Part shown: piece by piece, positions 9,039 through 18,408 of the stretch | How the letters are laid out: each line of letters opens with the position of its first letter | Position numbering within the stretch: the stretch's first letter is position 1 | Assembly (NCBI GenBank): GCA_003230545.1 | Contig: QIFB01000135.1 | Location: 1 to 37,634, forward strand | Direction: 5' to 3' | From: Gammaproteobacteria bacterium | GTDB lineage: Bacteria; Pseudomonadota; Gammaproteobacteria; UBA9214 | Length of the DNA stretch: 37,634 nucleotides | Program-made: the position numbers and the translations under genes | Notes under the pieces: generated by a model | The model's database searches: none | What the model saw: only the letters and a program-made list of their open reading frames with translations | Told to the model about the DNA's origin: nothing

Positions 9039-9128
9039 GTAGCCCGGATGCAGGGCCGGAGGCCCGGAATCCGGGGGCTTTTATTTGAAACAAGTTCCCC
9101 GGATTACGCTGCGCTTCATCCGGGCTAC
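9039..9128. repeat. Family B palindrome (GTAGCCCGGATG...CATCCGGGCTAC)
   Basis: gtagcccggatg ... ccccggattacgctgcgcttcatccgggctac; related copies near 23378, 25845, 35916. Confidence 0.8.
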
Positions 9129-9139
9129 CTGTTCCCTTG

Positions 9140-10075
9140 TCACGACAAACCGGCAACCAGCTGCCGGTAACTCTCCAGCCGCCGCGGGTCGATACGGTTC
9201 TGTTGTGCGGCGTCGGCCACGGCGCAATCCGGCTCGGCCAGATGCCGGCAGTTGTGAAACCTGCATTGTCCCAGATAGTTACGAAATTCTCTGAAGCCGG
9301 ATTCGAGCTCGACGGCTGAGGCATGTCCGAGCCGGAAGTCACGCACCCCGGGTGAATCGATCAGCTTGCCGCCACAGGACAGATGATAGAGCGTGGTCGT
9401 GGTCGTGGTGTGGCGCCCCTGGCCGGATGCTGCGGACAGTCTGCCGATAGCGATCTCCAGCCCCGGTAATACGCGCTTGATTAACGACGACTTGCCGACG
9501 CCCGACTGGCCGACCAGGATGCTGGTTCTGCCGGTCAGCGCCTGTTCCAGTTCCGGCATCCCGGTAGTGTTCAGTACGCTGGTGAACAGGATCCGGTAAC
9601 CGATGTCTGCGTAGTCAGCGACCCGTTGTTCGAGTGATTCGCGGGTATTGTTGTCGAGCAGGTCGCTCTTGTTGATGATCAGCAGCGGCTGAACCCCGAC
9701 CAGTTCTGCGGCGACCGTATATTTATCCACCAGGAATTCATCCAGTGCCGGTTCGGATGCCGCGACAATGGCAATCTGGTCGAGGTTGGCGGCAAGCGGG
9801 CGTACACGGTTTTCACCATCAGTACGATTCAGGACGGTTTCACGAACTGCGATGCGGGTAACCACGCCGGTGCCGTCGCCAGCGGACTCCCAGGTGACAT
9901 GGTCACCGCAAACAATGAGCTCAAGATTGCGGCGTGGCACGCAGCGGATCAGCTTGCCATTGCTGTCCTCGATCAGCAGGGACTTGCCGTAGTTGACAAT
10001 GACGAGGCCGGTACCGTTTGTGTCAGTGGAGTTGTTTAGTGCAGGTGGGTCGGAAGATGCGTTGCTGGTAGACAT
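9140..10075 (-). CDS. rsgA: Ribosome small subunit-dependent GTPase A
   Basis: Circularly permuted GTPase motifs NKSDLL, GQSGVGKSSLIKR, DSPGVRDF; C-terminal Zn motif CRFHNCRHLAEPDC. Confidence 0.96.
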   Translation of the reverse strand: MSTSNASSDPPALNNSTDTNGTGLVIVNYGKSLLIEDSNGKLIRCVPRRNLELIVCGDHVTWESAGDGTGVVTRIAVRETVLNRTDGENRVRPLAANLDQIAIVAASEPALDEFLVDKYTVAAELVGVQPLLIINKSDLLDNNTRESLEQRVADYADIGYRILFTSVLNTTGMPELEQALTGRTSILVGQSGVGKSSLIKRVLPGLEIAIGRLSAASGQGRHTTTTTTLYHLSCGGKLIDSPGVRDFRLGHASAVELESGFREFRNYLGQCRFHNCRHLAEPDCAVADAAQQNRIDPRRLESYRQLVAGLS

Positions 10076-10088
10076 TCAGGAACGGCGG

Positions 10089-10439
10089 TTATTCTGTTGC
10101 GGGTAACAGTGCATCGAGTTTGGCGGCGCAGATAAAGTCATTTTCAGAGAGGCCGCCAATGGCATGGGTGCTGTACCTGACGTGACAGCGGTTGTAACCG
10201 ACCTCGATATCCGGGTGATGGTCTTCGCCATGCGCGATCCAGGCCAGTGCATTGACGAACGCCATGGTCTGGTAATAATTTTTGAAGCGGTAGGTGCGGC
10301 TGATTTCCTTGCCGTCTTCCGCGATTGACCAGTCGGTGTGCAGGCTGGCGAGCAGTTCGCCTGCCTGCTCATTATTGAGCGGTTCGACGCCACCTTCGCA
10401 GGGTTTGCAGTGTCTGTCAGAGAGATCGCACACCGTCAT
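10089..10439 (-). CDS. phhB: 4a-hydroxytetrahydrobiopterin dehydratase (pterin-4a-carbinolamine dehydratase)
   Basis: YRFKNYYQTMAFVNALAWIAHGEDHHPDIEVGYNRCHVRYSTHAIGGLSENDF. Confidence 0.95.
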   Translation of the reverse strand: MTVCDLSDRHCKPCEGGVEPLNNEQAGELLASLHTDWSIAEDGKEISRTYRFKNYYQTMAFVNALAWIAHGEDHHPDIEVGYNRCHVRYSTHAIGGLSENDFICAAKLDALLPATE

Positions 10440-10726
10440 TGCGGCGACTCGAAATGATAGTACTGTGTGTTCAGGTAACCGGTGACGTCATTAATATCGT
10501 CCTCGAACCACTTGAGATCCAGGTTGATCTCGCAGCGCTGGACCTGGTTCTGCAGGGCACTCATGGTGGTGACACGCCGCTCGTCACGCATATACATGCT
10601 GTCATCGTGACAGCTGGTACAGTTCCGTTCTGTCAGGGCCCTGCCGTTCTCCATGTCGGCCGTTGCAGCTGTCTGCACCAGCAGCGTCATCAGTACGGTG
10701 GCCATGCGCGCATGGTTTTTATTCAT
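10436..10726 (-). CDS. small periplasmic c-type cytochrome
   Basis: Signal peptide plus single CTSCH heme motif; overlaps both neighbouring genes by 4 bp. Confidence 0.8.
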   Translation of the reverse strand: MNKNHARMATVLMTLLVQTAATADMENGRALTERNCTSCHDDSMYMRDERRVTTMSALQNQVQRCEINLDLKWFEDDINDVTGYLNTQYYHFESPQ

Positions 10727-12009
10727 AGTGCTCTCCCGGTCGTCGCTTCCTGCAGTCTACCGGATATATGTGAAATCCGCACGGGGGCCGGCGGGTGGGA
10801 ATCATGAAAAGCGGAGTACAGCGGGTCTGGCGTCAGGGTGTTTGCATTCTCCCGGTACATCTTCACCAGCGCCGTAACCAGGTCGTGTCCGCTGGACTGG
10901 ACAACGGCATAGGCGTCGGCCTCGAACTCATGCTTGCGTGACAGCCGGGCCATGACTGGATGCAGGAAGAAGGAGAACACAGGGGCTGCCATCATGAACA
11001 GCATCAGTGCCATGTAGTCAGACGGTGTGCTCACTCCCAACCCGCTGTAGAACCAGGACTCACCGGCGAGCCAGCCGAGCAGGGCGAGCCCCCCAAGGCT
11101 CAGTGCGGCCGTGGACAGCAGGCGCTTCTGCACGTGCTTTAGTTTGAAGTGTCCGAGTTCGTGCGCCAGCACCGCCTCGATCTCTTCAGGCTCCAGGCTG
11201 TTTACCAGCGTATCGAAGAACACGATGCGCTTGTTGCGCCCGAAACCGGTGAAGTAGGCGTTGCCGTGTCCGGAGCGTTTCGAGCCGTCCATGATGAAAA
11301 TGCCCTTGCTGCGAAATCCGCACTTGTCGAGCAGCGCCTGGATGCGGGCCTTGAGGGTTTCATTCTCGAGTGGTGAGAACTTGTTGAATAACGGCGCGAT
11401 CACAGCAGGGTAGGCCCAGAACATGACGAGGGTAAAGCACATCCACACCAGCCAGACATACAGCCACCAGAGATCGCCGGATGCCGCCATGATCCACAGG
11501 GCAATGGCCAGCATCGGCGTGCCGATGGCCACCATGAGCAAGGTCTGCTTGGCGAGATCGGTAACGAACACGCCCGGTGTTGTACGGTTGAAGCCGAAGC
11601 GCTCCTCGATCACGAAGGTGTGGTAGAGATCGAAGGGCAGTTCCAGCAGACCCATGACGAGCATGGCGGCAATCATGAAGCCGATCCCGGTGGTGAGTGG
11701 CCCGAAACCGAAACCGCGCAAGGATTGATCCAGCCACTCCAGGCCGCCACCGAGTGTCCAGACCAGCAGCAGGGCACTTCCATAAACCAGCTGGACCATC
11801 CCGAAGCGGGTGTTGGTGATGGTGTAATCGGCGGCCTTGTGATGTTCATCCAGTGCAACGCGTCCGGAAAATGCATCCGGCACCTGTACGCGGTGGGTAC
11901 CGACATGTACTTGCTGGCGCCGGGCGAGCCACAGTTGCACCAGGACCGATGCGCCGAGTGTGGCAACAAACAGGGTGGTGAAGATTTCCATGTAAGGTAA
12001 TTGCTCCAA
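10723..12009 (-). CDS. M48 family metallopeptidase (CAAX/Ste24-type)
   Basis: VLAHELGHFKLKH (HEXXH) motif, multiple TM helices, RxHEFEADAYA. Confidence 0.95.
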   Translation of the reverse strand: MEQLPYMEIFTTLFVATLGASVLVQLWLARRQQVHVGTHRVQVPDAFSGRVALDEHHKAADYTITNTRFGMVQLVYGSALLLVWTLGGGLEWLDQSLRGFGFGPLTTGIGFMIAAMLVMGLLELPFDLYHTFVIEERFGFNRTTPGVFVTDLAKQTLLMVAIGTPMLAIALWIMAASGDLWWLYVWLVWMCFTLVMFWAYPAVIAPLFNKFSPLENETLKARIQALLDKCGFRSKGIFIMDGSKRSGHGNAYFTGFGRNKRIVFFDTLVNSLEPEEIEAVLAHELGHFKLKHVQKRLLSTAALSLGGLALLGWLAGESWFYSGLGVSTPSDYMALMLFMMAAPVFSFFLHPVMARLSRKHEFEADAYAVVQSSGHDLVTALVKMYRENANTLTPDPLYSAFHDSHPPAPVRISHISGRLQEATTGRAL

Positions 12010-12073
12010 TTGGTTGATGCGATGAGATTAGCCTCTGGTACAATGCGGCACAACCATAATATTGAAAGGGATG

Positions 12074-12628
12074 AACGGTTCAATGACGCAAGATGCCACC
12101 AACCTGATCTGGATCGATCTGGAGATGACCGGTCTGGATACGACCGCAGACCGGATCATTGAAATCGCAACCATCGTGACCAGCAGCAAGCTGGAAATAA
12201 TCGAGGAAGGCCCCGTCCTGGCAATCCATCAGCCGGATGACATTATGAATGCCATGGATGAGTGGAACACGAACCAGCATGGCAAGTCCGGACTGACCGA
12301 GCGGGTTCGCAAAAGCACACTCACTGAGCAGCAGGCCGAGCAACAGACACTGGAATTCCTCAGACAATATGTGCCGGAGAACACCTCGCCGATGTGCGGC
12401 AACAGTATCTGCCAGGACCGCCGTTTCATGGCGCGTTGCATGCCGGAGCTGGAGCGCTTCTTTCATTACCGCAACCTCGATGTCAGTACCCTGAAGGAAC
12501 TGGCCATGCGCTGGGCGCCGGTGGTGGCGAAGGGGTTCAAGAAGGGCGGCACCCACCTGGCGCTGGATGACACCCGGGACTCGATCCGGGAGCTGGAGTA
12601 TTACCGCGAGCATCTGTTTAAAATATAA
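12074..12628 (+). CDS. orn: Oligoribonuclease
   Basis: [26 protein letters not shown] (DEDD), [32 protein letters not shown]; start could be 12062, 12071 or a nearby ATG. Confidence 0.93.
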   Translation, partial: NGSMTQDATNLIWIDLEMTGLDTTADRIIEIATIVTSSKLEIIEEGPVLAIHQPDDIMNAMDEWNTNQHGKSGLTERVRKSTLTEQQAEQQTLEFLRQYVPENTSPMCGNSICQDRRFMARCMPELERFFHYRNLDVSTLKELAMRWAPVVAKGFKKGGTHLALDDTRDSIRELEYYREHLFKI

Positions 12629-12631
12629 GTA

Positions 12632-12740
12632 CGGTTTCCCTGCGAAGCGCAGGTCCTGCGGGAGACAGGGACTCAACCTGAACGGTAGGACCGGCCCCCC
12701 GGCCGGGAATGCATTTCCCCGCGAAGCGCGGGTCCTACCG
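12632..12740. repeat. Family C palindromic repeat pair
   Basis: ccctgcgaagcgcaggtcctgcg and ggaccggccccccggccgggaatgcatttccccgcgaagcgcgggtcctac. Confidence 0.65.
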
Positions 12741-12845
12741 GTGGACGATGTCCCGGCACGGGCAGACAGGTGCGCGTCCGCGTACTACAATCAGTCCGGA
12801 AGACAGGGCGGGTTTCCATAACAATCAAAAACGGGGGAGCGAATC

Positions 12846-13547
12846 ATGCCATTAATCAATCGTGCGGCCGCGGAGTTTATCGGGACCTTCTGGCTGGTGC
12901 TGGGGGGCCTTGGCAGTGCGGTACTGGCAGCGGCATTTCCGGACGTGGGTATCGGGCTGCTGGGCGTGTCGCTGGCGTTCGGCCTGACGGTGTTGACCAT
13001 GGCGTACGCCATCGGGCATATCTCCGGCTGTCACCTGAACCCGGCCGTTTCCGTCGGGCTGCTGGTCGGGGGACGCTTCAATGCGGTTGACCTGTTGCCT
13101 TATGTCGTGGCACAGGTACTCGGCGGCATCGTTGCCGCCATGACGCTGTACTTTATTGCCAGTGGCAATGCGGATTTCAGCCTCTCCGACGGGCTGGCTT
13201 CCAACGGCTACGGTGAACACTCGCCGGGCAACTACACCCTGGCATCCGGTTTCCTCACCGAGGTGGTGATGACCTTTATGTTCCTGCTGGTCATCCTCGG
13301 GGCGACGGACAAGCGCGCCCCGGCCGGTTTTGCACCCATTGCCATCGGCCTGTGCCTGACCCTGATTCACCTGATCAGTATTCCCGTAACCAATACCTCG
13401 GTAAATCCGGCACGCAGTACCGGGCCGGCGCTGCTCGTGGGGGACTGGGCGACAGCACAGCTGTGGATGTTCTGGGTGGCGCCGCTCATCGGTGCGGCAC
13501 TTGCCGGTGTGGTCTACCGCTGGCTGGGTAAAGAGGATGCCGCCTGA
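12846..13547 (+). CDS. aqpZ: Aquaporin Z
   Basis: MIP family, [23 protein letters not shown] and [16 protein letters not shown] motifs. Confidence 0.96.
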   Translation: MPLINRAAAEFIGTFWLVLGGLGSAVLAAAFPDVGIGLLGVSLAFGLTVLTMAYAIGHISGCHLNPAVSVGLLVGGRFNAVDLLPYVVAQVLGGIVAAMTLYFIASGNADFSLSDGLASNGYGEHSPGNYTLASGFLTEVVMTFMFLLVILGATDKRAPAGFAPIAIGLCLTLIHLISIPVTNTSVNPARSTGPALLVGDWATAQLWMFWVAPLIGAALAGVVYRWLGKEDAA

Positions 13548-13611
13548 GCTATAATCCTGAAGAATGTTTATGTGTTGTGTTTCGCCATTCAGCAGTGGCT
13601 CGTTTGTATCA

Positions 13612-13706
13612 GGCCGAATAAATTCGGCACTACAAGGTGGAGTAGGGCGGAGTTCATTCCGCCAGACGACAGGGAACGGTATGGTAGGGCGGAATTTATT
13701 CCGCCA
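13612..13706. repeat. Family A palindromic repeat, three units
   Basis: ggccgaataaattcggc, ggcggagttcattccgcc and ggcggaatttattccgcc. Confidence 0.75.
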
Positions 13707-13720
13707 GGCAGGCTAATCAG

Positions 13721-14212
13721 ATGCGATTTTTACGCTTCGTTGTCATTGCGGCCGCAGCCCTGCTCCCGGTTGCTGGCCAGGCCATCGGCAAGGCAGACCA
13801 GGTACTGGTGGTAAAAGGCGAGTATCGGCTCTACCTGATGCAGAACGGCGAAGTGATGCAGTCGTTCCCGGTAACCTTTGGCGACAATCCGAAGGGCCAC
13901 AAGCAGCAGCAGGGTGACCAGCGCACCCCGGAAGGGAATTATTCGCTTGGTTACAAGAATTCCAGCAGTTCATTTTACAAGTCGATCCATATTTCCTACC
14001 CGAATACACAGGACCGCAAAAGCGCCAGGCGGCGCGGCGTCAGTCCGGGTGGCGACATTATGATTCACGGGCAACCCAATGGCTGGGGCCGATGGTCGCC
14101 GTTGACGCAGTTGTTCAACTGGACCGATGGCTGTATCGCCCTGAGTAATAAAAATATGGATATTGTCTGGGAATCCGTTAACGCCGGTATACCCATCGAA
14201 ATCCGTCCCTGA
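13721..14212 (+). CDS. L,D-transpeptidase family protein (YkuD domain, YafK-like)
   Basis: Signal peptide; IMIHGQPNGWG...WTDGCIALSNKNMD catalytic motif. Confidence 0.9.
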   Translation: MRFLRFVVIAAAALLPVAGQAIGKADQVLVVKGEYRLYLMQNGEVMQSFPVTFGDNPKGHKQQQGDQRTPEGNYSLGYKNSSSSFYKSIHISYPNTQDRKSARRRGVSPGGDIMIHGQPNGWGRWSPLTQLFNWTDGCIALSNKNMDIVWESVNAGIPIEIRP

Positions 14213-14320
14213 GGCAGGTGCTACATCAACACCGATGTCAATAGTTGGTTCTACAGGGTCACGACGTTGACATGTAAATTACATTATAGTTGCAGGATGG
14301 ATCAGAAGAGAGGCTTGATA

Positions 14321-14767
14321 ATGGCAAAATACCTCGTTGGACTGCTACTGGCCGTATCCTTCACCGCATGGGGTGACGAAGCGGCCACAAACAAAGAGAT
14401 CCATATTTTCATTGAGCGACAAGTCCTGTCTGCCATTGAGAATGGCGAGGAGGTCTATAATTTCGATATTGTTACCGGGCGTGACGGAAAGGAAACCACG
14501 GCTGGCAGGTACCAGATCTTCCGAAAGCACGAGAAATATACGAGCAAGACATACGGATCCGAGATGCCGTACACGATGTTCTTCACTGAAGACGGCAAGG
14601 CAATCCATGGCACACAGATGGCCACCCTCCGCTCCTACTTGCATTCCTACCTGAACGAATCAGTAGGCTCGCAAGGTTGCGTCGGCCTGACGGACGATAA
14701 TGCAAAAGCATTATTTGACTGGGCGCCTGTTGGAACCCCTGTCGTCGTGATGCGCGAAGAAGAATAA
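14321..14767 (+). CDS. L,D-transpeptidase-like protein with variant catalytic motif
   Basis: Signal peptide MAKYLVGLLLAVSFTAWG; AIHGTQ...GSQGCVGLTDDNAKALFDW. Confidence 0.8.
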   Translation: MAKYLVGLLLAVSFTAWGDEAATNKEIHIFIERQVLSAIENGEEVYNFDIVTGRDGKETTAGRYQIFRKHEKYTSKTYGSEMPYTMFFTEDGKAIHGTQMATLRSYLHSYLNESVGSQGCVGLTDDNAKALFDWAPVGTPVVVMREEE

Positions 14768-14804
14768 AGCGCATGGTTCCCTGGATGAAAACCGGAGGGG
14801 ATGG

Positions 14805-15215
14805 ATGATAAAAGAACTTTTGGAAAAACCGGCAAAGGTCATTCTCGCAGTAAGATTCCTTTATCTGATAGTAGCTATCGGAATTGTCCGGACATCCGTA
14901 ACAATCATTCGCCATGCAGATGTGAGATCGCCGGATTTCCTGATCTTTACGAAGTTCCTGGTCTACGCGACAAGTTTGTTCCTGATCTACCAGGCGGGCA
15001 AGGGAAAGAACTGGGCAAGATGGTCGCTGATTGTAATATTCGTCATTAGCATTCCCCTGGCCATTCTGCCGAACTTCGATTCAATGACTCACAATCCAGT
15101 ACTTTCGATACTGGGGTTCCTGCAATTGGGGTTGTATGTTGTTGCAATATGGTTTCTGTTTCATGAAAGTTCCTCCAGATGGTTTGGCGTGAGAGGAACT
15201 TCAAAGCAGCCGTAA
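14805..15215 (+). CDS. hypothetical four-TM membrane protein
   Basis: 136-aa ORF with several hydrophobic segments; RBS-like ggagggg upstream. Confidence 0.7.
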   Translation: MIKELLEKPAKVILAVRFLYLIVAIGIVRTSVTIIRHADVRSPDFLIFTKFLVYATSLFLIYQAGKGKNWARWSLIVIFVISIPLAILPNFDSMTHNPVLSILGFLQLGLYVVAIWFLFHESSSRWFGVRGTSKQP

Positions 15216-15317
15216 CGGGTATCGTTCACAAATGTGGCCGCAATGGCCACTTTAAGGATCAACCATGTCCCGAGGTATCGAACGGATGTCATGTTCTACT
15301 TTGTTTATACGCAGCAG

Positions 15318-16127
15318 CTATTCGACCGGCAGGTCCGGGTTGTTGCCCCAGTCCGACCATGCGCCGGGGTAACCTTTTACCCGGTTGAAGCCGAGGTGCT
15401 TGAGAACAATATACGTATGTGAAGACCGGTGGTGTGTCTGGCAGTAGGTGATGGTTTCCTTCTCCGGCGTGACGCCGAGGTTTGCCAGCAGGTCGCGCAA
15501 CTCGTCATCCGGCTTCAGGCGCAGGTTGTGCTGCTGGTCCATGGTATTCGTCCAGTTGAAATTGATGGCCCCCGGGATGTGGCCGCCGCGCTCGGAAAAT
15601 TTCTTGATGCCGTTGAATTCGTCCGGGCTGCGTGTGTCCAGCAGGCAGGTTCCGTCATCTTCCAGATGCTCCTGGATATAGGCAGTGGTTGCCACCGGTC
15701 CGCCGTCCTGGGTAACCGTGAATTTGGCAGGGACCGGTGTTACCGGTTTGTTATCGTACGGGTGGCCCTCATTAGCCCAGGCATGGATGCCACCGTTCAG
15801 CAGGGACATGTGCCGGTGGCCGGCACACTCCAGTGTCCACAGCAGGCGCGCTGCCTTGCCGCCGCCTTCATCATCATAAGCAACCACGCGCGTGTCACTG
15901 CCGATACCTGCTGCCGAGAACACACGTTCCAGGGTCGCAGCATCCGGCAGCAGACCCATTACCGGTTTGTTGATCGCCACGATGGCCGGGAAGTCGAGGT
16001 GGACGGCGCCGGGGATGTGCAGCTTGCGGTAGTTGTCTGCCTTGCTGAGATCGATGATCAGCAGATCGTCAGCGCCCAGTGCTGCTTCAAGGGTGTTCGG
16101 TTCTACGATGAGGGGAAGGTCAGTCAT
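15318..16127 (-). CDS. sseA: Sulfurtransferase (rhodanese / 3-mercaptopyruvate type)
   Basis: Two rhodanese domains; active-site loop YCQTHHRSSHTY. Confidence 0.9.
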   Translation of the reverse strand: MTDLPLIVEPNTLEAALGADDLLIIDLSKADNYRKLHIPGAVHLDFPAIVAINKPVMGLLPDAATLERVFSAAGIGSDTRVVAYDDEGGGKAARLLWTLECAGHRHMSLLNGGIHAWANEGHPYDNKPVTPVPAKFTVTQDGGPVATTAYIQEHLEDDGTCLLDTRSPDEFNGIKKFSERGGHIPGAINFNWTNTMDQQHNLRLKPDDELRDLLANLGVTPEKETITYCQTHHRSSHTYIVLKHLGFNRVKGYPGAWSDWGNNPDLPVE

Positions 16128-16129
16128 GG

Positions 16130-17362
16130 TCAGTGAGTTTCCGGGAGCAGGGTGTCGATCAGTTCGATCCAGTGTTTGACGGGAACCCGTGCATGGTTAG
16201 CCATGTGCGTCAGGCAGCCAATATTGGCGGTGGCGATCATGGCGGGCCCGTGTTCCTGCAGTGTGTTCAGTTTGTTGTCGCGCAGCTGCGCTGCCAATTG
16301 CGGCTGCAGGATAGTATAGGTTCCGGCTGAACCGCAACACAGGTGACTGTCTGTCACCGGCAACAGCTGGTAACCCGCCTGCTCCAGCAGCCCTTCCACC
16401 ACGCCGTTGAGCGGTTGTGCATGTTGCAGGGTACAGGGGGCATGGAAGGCGATTTTATGCTGCTCATGTGCCAGGGAAAGCCGGTCAAACGGGTGCTCGT
16501 CACGAATGACTTCACTGATATCCCGGGCGAGTTCGCTGATGCGGGCGGACTTCGCAGCGTAGCCGGCATCATCCGCCAGCAGGCGGCCATAGTCCTTGAC
16601 CATGGGGGCACAGCCGCTGGCAGTCACGACGATAGCCTCGGCACCCGCCTCAACCGCCGGCCACCAGGCATCGATGTTGCGGCGCATGAACGCCCGCGCC
16701 TCGCCGGGTGCATCGAGGTGATGGCTGAGTGCGCCGCAGCAGCCACTGCCAGAGGCAATCACGGTGCGGATGCCGAGCCGGTCCAGCACGCGGCGCGTGG
16801 CGGTATTGATCTGCGGCGCCAGTACCGGCTGCACACAGCCGTCGAGAAGCAGCATGCTGCGTGTATGCTCCTCGCGTGACGTGAATGGCGTGTGCTGCTG
16901 TCGGTGCGGGATCTTTTTACGCAGCGCGTCCGGCAGCAGCGGGCCGGTCCATTGTCCCAGTTTCAGCAGCGGGGCGAACAGGCGTGGCCGGGTCAGCAGC
17001 TTGCGCAGCAGCCAGCGCAGCCATTGCTGCAGGCGTGGCCGGGGGACCAGGGACTCCAGGGTTTCGCGGCCGGTTTCCAGCAACTCGTGATACACCACCC
17101 CCGAGGGGCAGGTGGTCTCACAGGCCTGGCAGGTCAGGCAGCGGTCCAGGTGCAGCCGGGTGCGTGCCGATGGTACCTGGCCTTCGAGTACCTGTTTGAT
17201 AAGGTAAATGCGCCCGCGCGGGCCATCGAGCTCATCACCGGTCAGCTGATAGGTCGGGCAGGTGGCATTGCAAAATCCACAGTGCACGCAGCTGCGCAGG
17301 ATCCGGTCGGCGGCCTGGCCGGCAGCGGACTGCAGGAAGGATTCAGTCAGCGAGGTCTGCAT
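16130..17362 (-). CDS. glcF: Glycolate oxidase iron-sulfur subunit
   Basis: CVHCGFCNATCPTY and CLTCQACETTCPSG ferredoxin motifs; CCG domains; adjacent to glcE and glcD. Confidence 0.95.
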   Translation of the reverse strand: MQTSLTESFLQSAAGQAADRILRSCVHCGFCNATCPTYQLTGDELDGPRGRIYLIKQVLEGQVPSARTRLHLDRCLTCQACETTCPSGVVYHELLETGRETLESLVPRPRLQQWLRWLLRKLLTRPRLFAPLLKLGQWTGPLLPDALRKKIPHRQQHTPFTSREEHTRSMLLLDGCVQPVLAPQINTATRRVLDRLGIRTVIASGSGCCGALSHHLDAPGEARAFMRRNIDAWWPAVEAGAEAIVVTASGCAPMVKDYGRLLADDAGYAAKSARISELARDISEVIRDEHPFDRLSLAHEQHKIAFHAPCTLQHAQPLNGVVEGLLEQAGYQLLPVTDSHLCCGSAGTYTILQPQLAAQLRDNKLNTLQEHGPAMIATANIGCLTHMANHARVPVKHWIELIDTLLPETH

Positions 17363-18408
17363 CAGAGTTCCGCGTACATCCGGCCGGGATTGAGAATGCC
17401 CGCCGGGTCAAAGCTGTGCTTGAGCCGCTGGTGCAGTGCCAGCAGGCCTGCCGGCAGTGGCTGGAACACCGCCTCACGGTCATTACTTCGAAACCGGCAT
17501 GCGTGGCCGCCGGCGGCCGTTGCCGCGGCACGGACCGCTGCGGTCGGCAACATCGTGGTGATCCAGCGCTGGGCGCCGCCCCAGTCGATAAAGGTTTCGC
17601 CTTCCAGGACAAGCGGGGCGGTGGCCGGTGGAACCGACAGGCGCCATACGGGTTTATCATCGGTGAAGAAGGCATGCCGGTGTTCACGGAGGTCCTCCCA
17701 GAAAGTCTCTGCAGGGTCCATCCGGTCGCCACCGATCTGTTCCGCGGCCGCCTGGACGCCGCGACGGGTACCGGACAGACGCAGCGCCAGTTGCCCGTCA
17801 TGAAAACAGGTCGCTGACAATGGCAGGGGTTTGCCGGCCCAGCGATTCATCAGCACGATGGCTTCAGCCGCGGTGGTTTGACGGCACAGGGTCACCTCGG
17901 TCTCGGGACGTGGCAGTACCTTCAGGGAGATTTCGAGCAGCAGCGCCAGTGTTCCCAGGGAGCCGGTCAGTGTCCGTGATACATCGTAGCCCGCCACGTT
18001 TTTCATCACCTGCCCGCCGAAGCGCAGCTGCTCGCCCTTGCCGTTCAGGCAGCGGATACCCAGCACGAAGTCGCGTGCGGCACCGGCAAAGGGGCGCCGC
18101 GGTCCGGACAGGCCGCAGGCAATGGTGCCGCCCAGCGTGGTGCTTGCACCGAAGTGGGGTGGTTCGAATGCCAGCATCTGGTTTTCCGCGGCCAGCACCG
18201 CCTCGATCTCGGCCAGTGGTGTGCCGGCGCGTGCCGTGATGACCAGTTCGGTCGGTGAGTAATCGATGACGCCGCGGTAGTCCCTGACGCAAAACTCCCT
18301 GCCTTCAGGCCGTCGGCCATAGAATGCCTTGCTGCCACCACCGGTGATGCTCAGTGGTGTGGCATTCTCGCCGGCCGCGACCAATGTCTCCTGGAATGAT
18401 TCGATCAA
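17362..18408 (-). CDS. glcE: Glycolate oxidase FAD-binding subunit
   Basis: FAD-binding region PPHFGASTTLGGTIACGLSGPRRPFAGAARDFVLG; gene order. Confidence 0.93.
   Translation of the reverse strand: MIESFQETLVAAGENATPLSITGGGSKAFYGRRPEGREFCVRDYRGVIDYSPTELVITARAGTPLAEIEAVLAAENQMLAFEPPHFGASTTLGGTIACGLSGPRRPFAGAARDFVLGIRCLNGKGEQLRFGGQVMKNVAGYDVSRTLTGSLGTLALLLEISLKVLPRPETEVTLCRQTTAAEAIVLMNRWAGKPLPLSATCFHDGQLALRLSGTRRGVQAAAEQIGGDRMDPAETFWEDLREHRHAFFTDDKPVWRLSVPPATAPLVLEGETFIDWGGAQRWITTMLPTAAVRAAATAAGGHACRFRSNDREAVFQPLPAGLLALHQRLKHSFDPAGILNPGRMYAEL

Noticed and set aside
14265-14300. Promoter candidate ttgaca...tatagt before the second L,D-transpeptidase gene
   Set aside because: The spacer is about 12 nt, too short for a standard sigma-70 promoter.
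15429-16136. 235-aa plus-strand ORF
   Set aside because: Antisense to the sulfurtransferase gene.
16892-17803. 303-aa plus-strand ORF
   Set aside because: Antisense to glcF/glcE; low-complexity composition and no domain.
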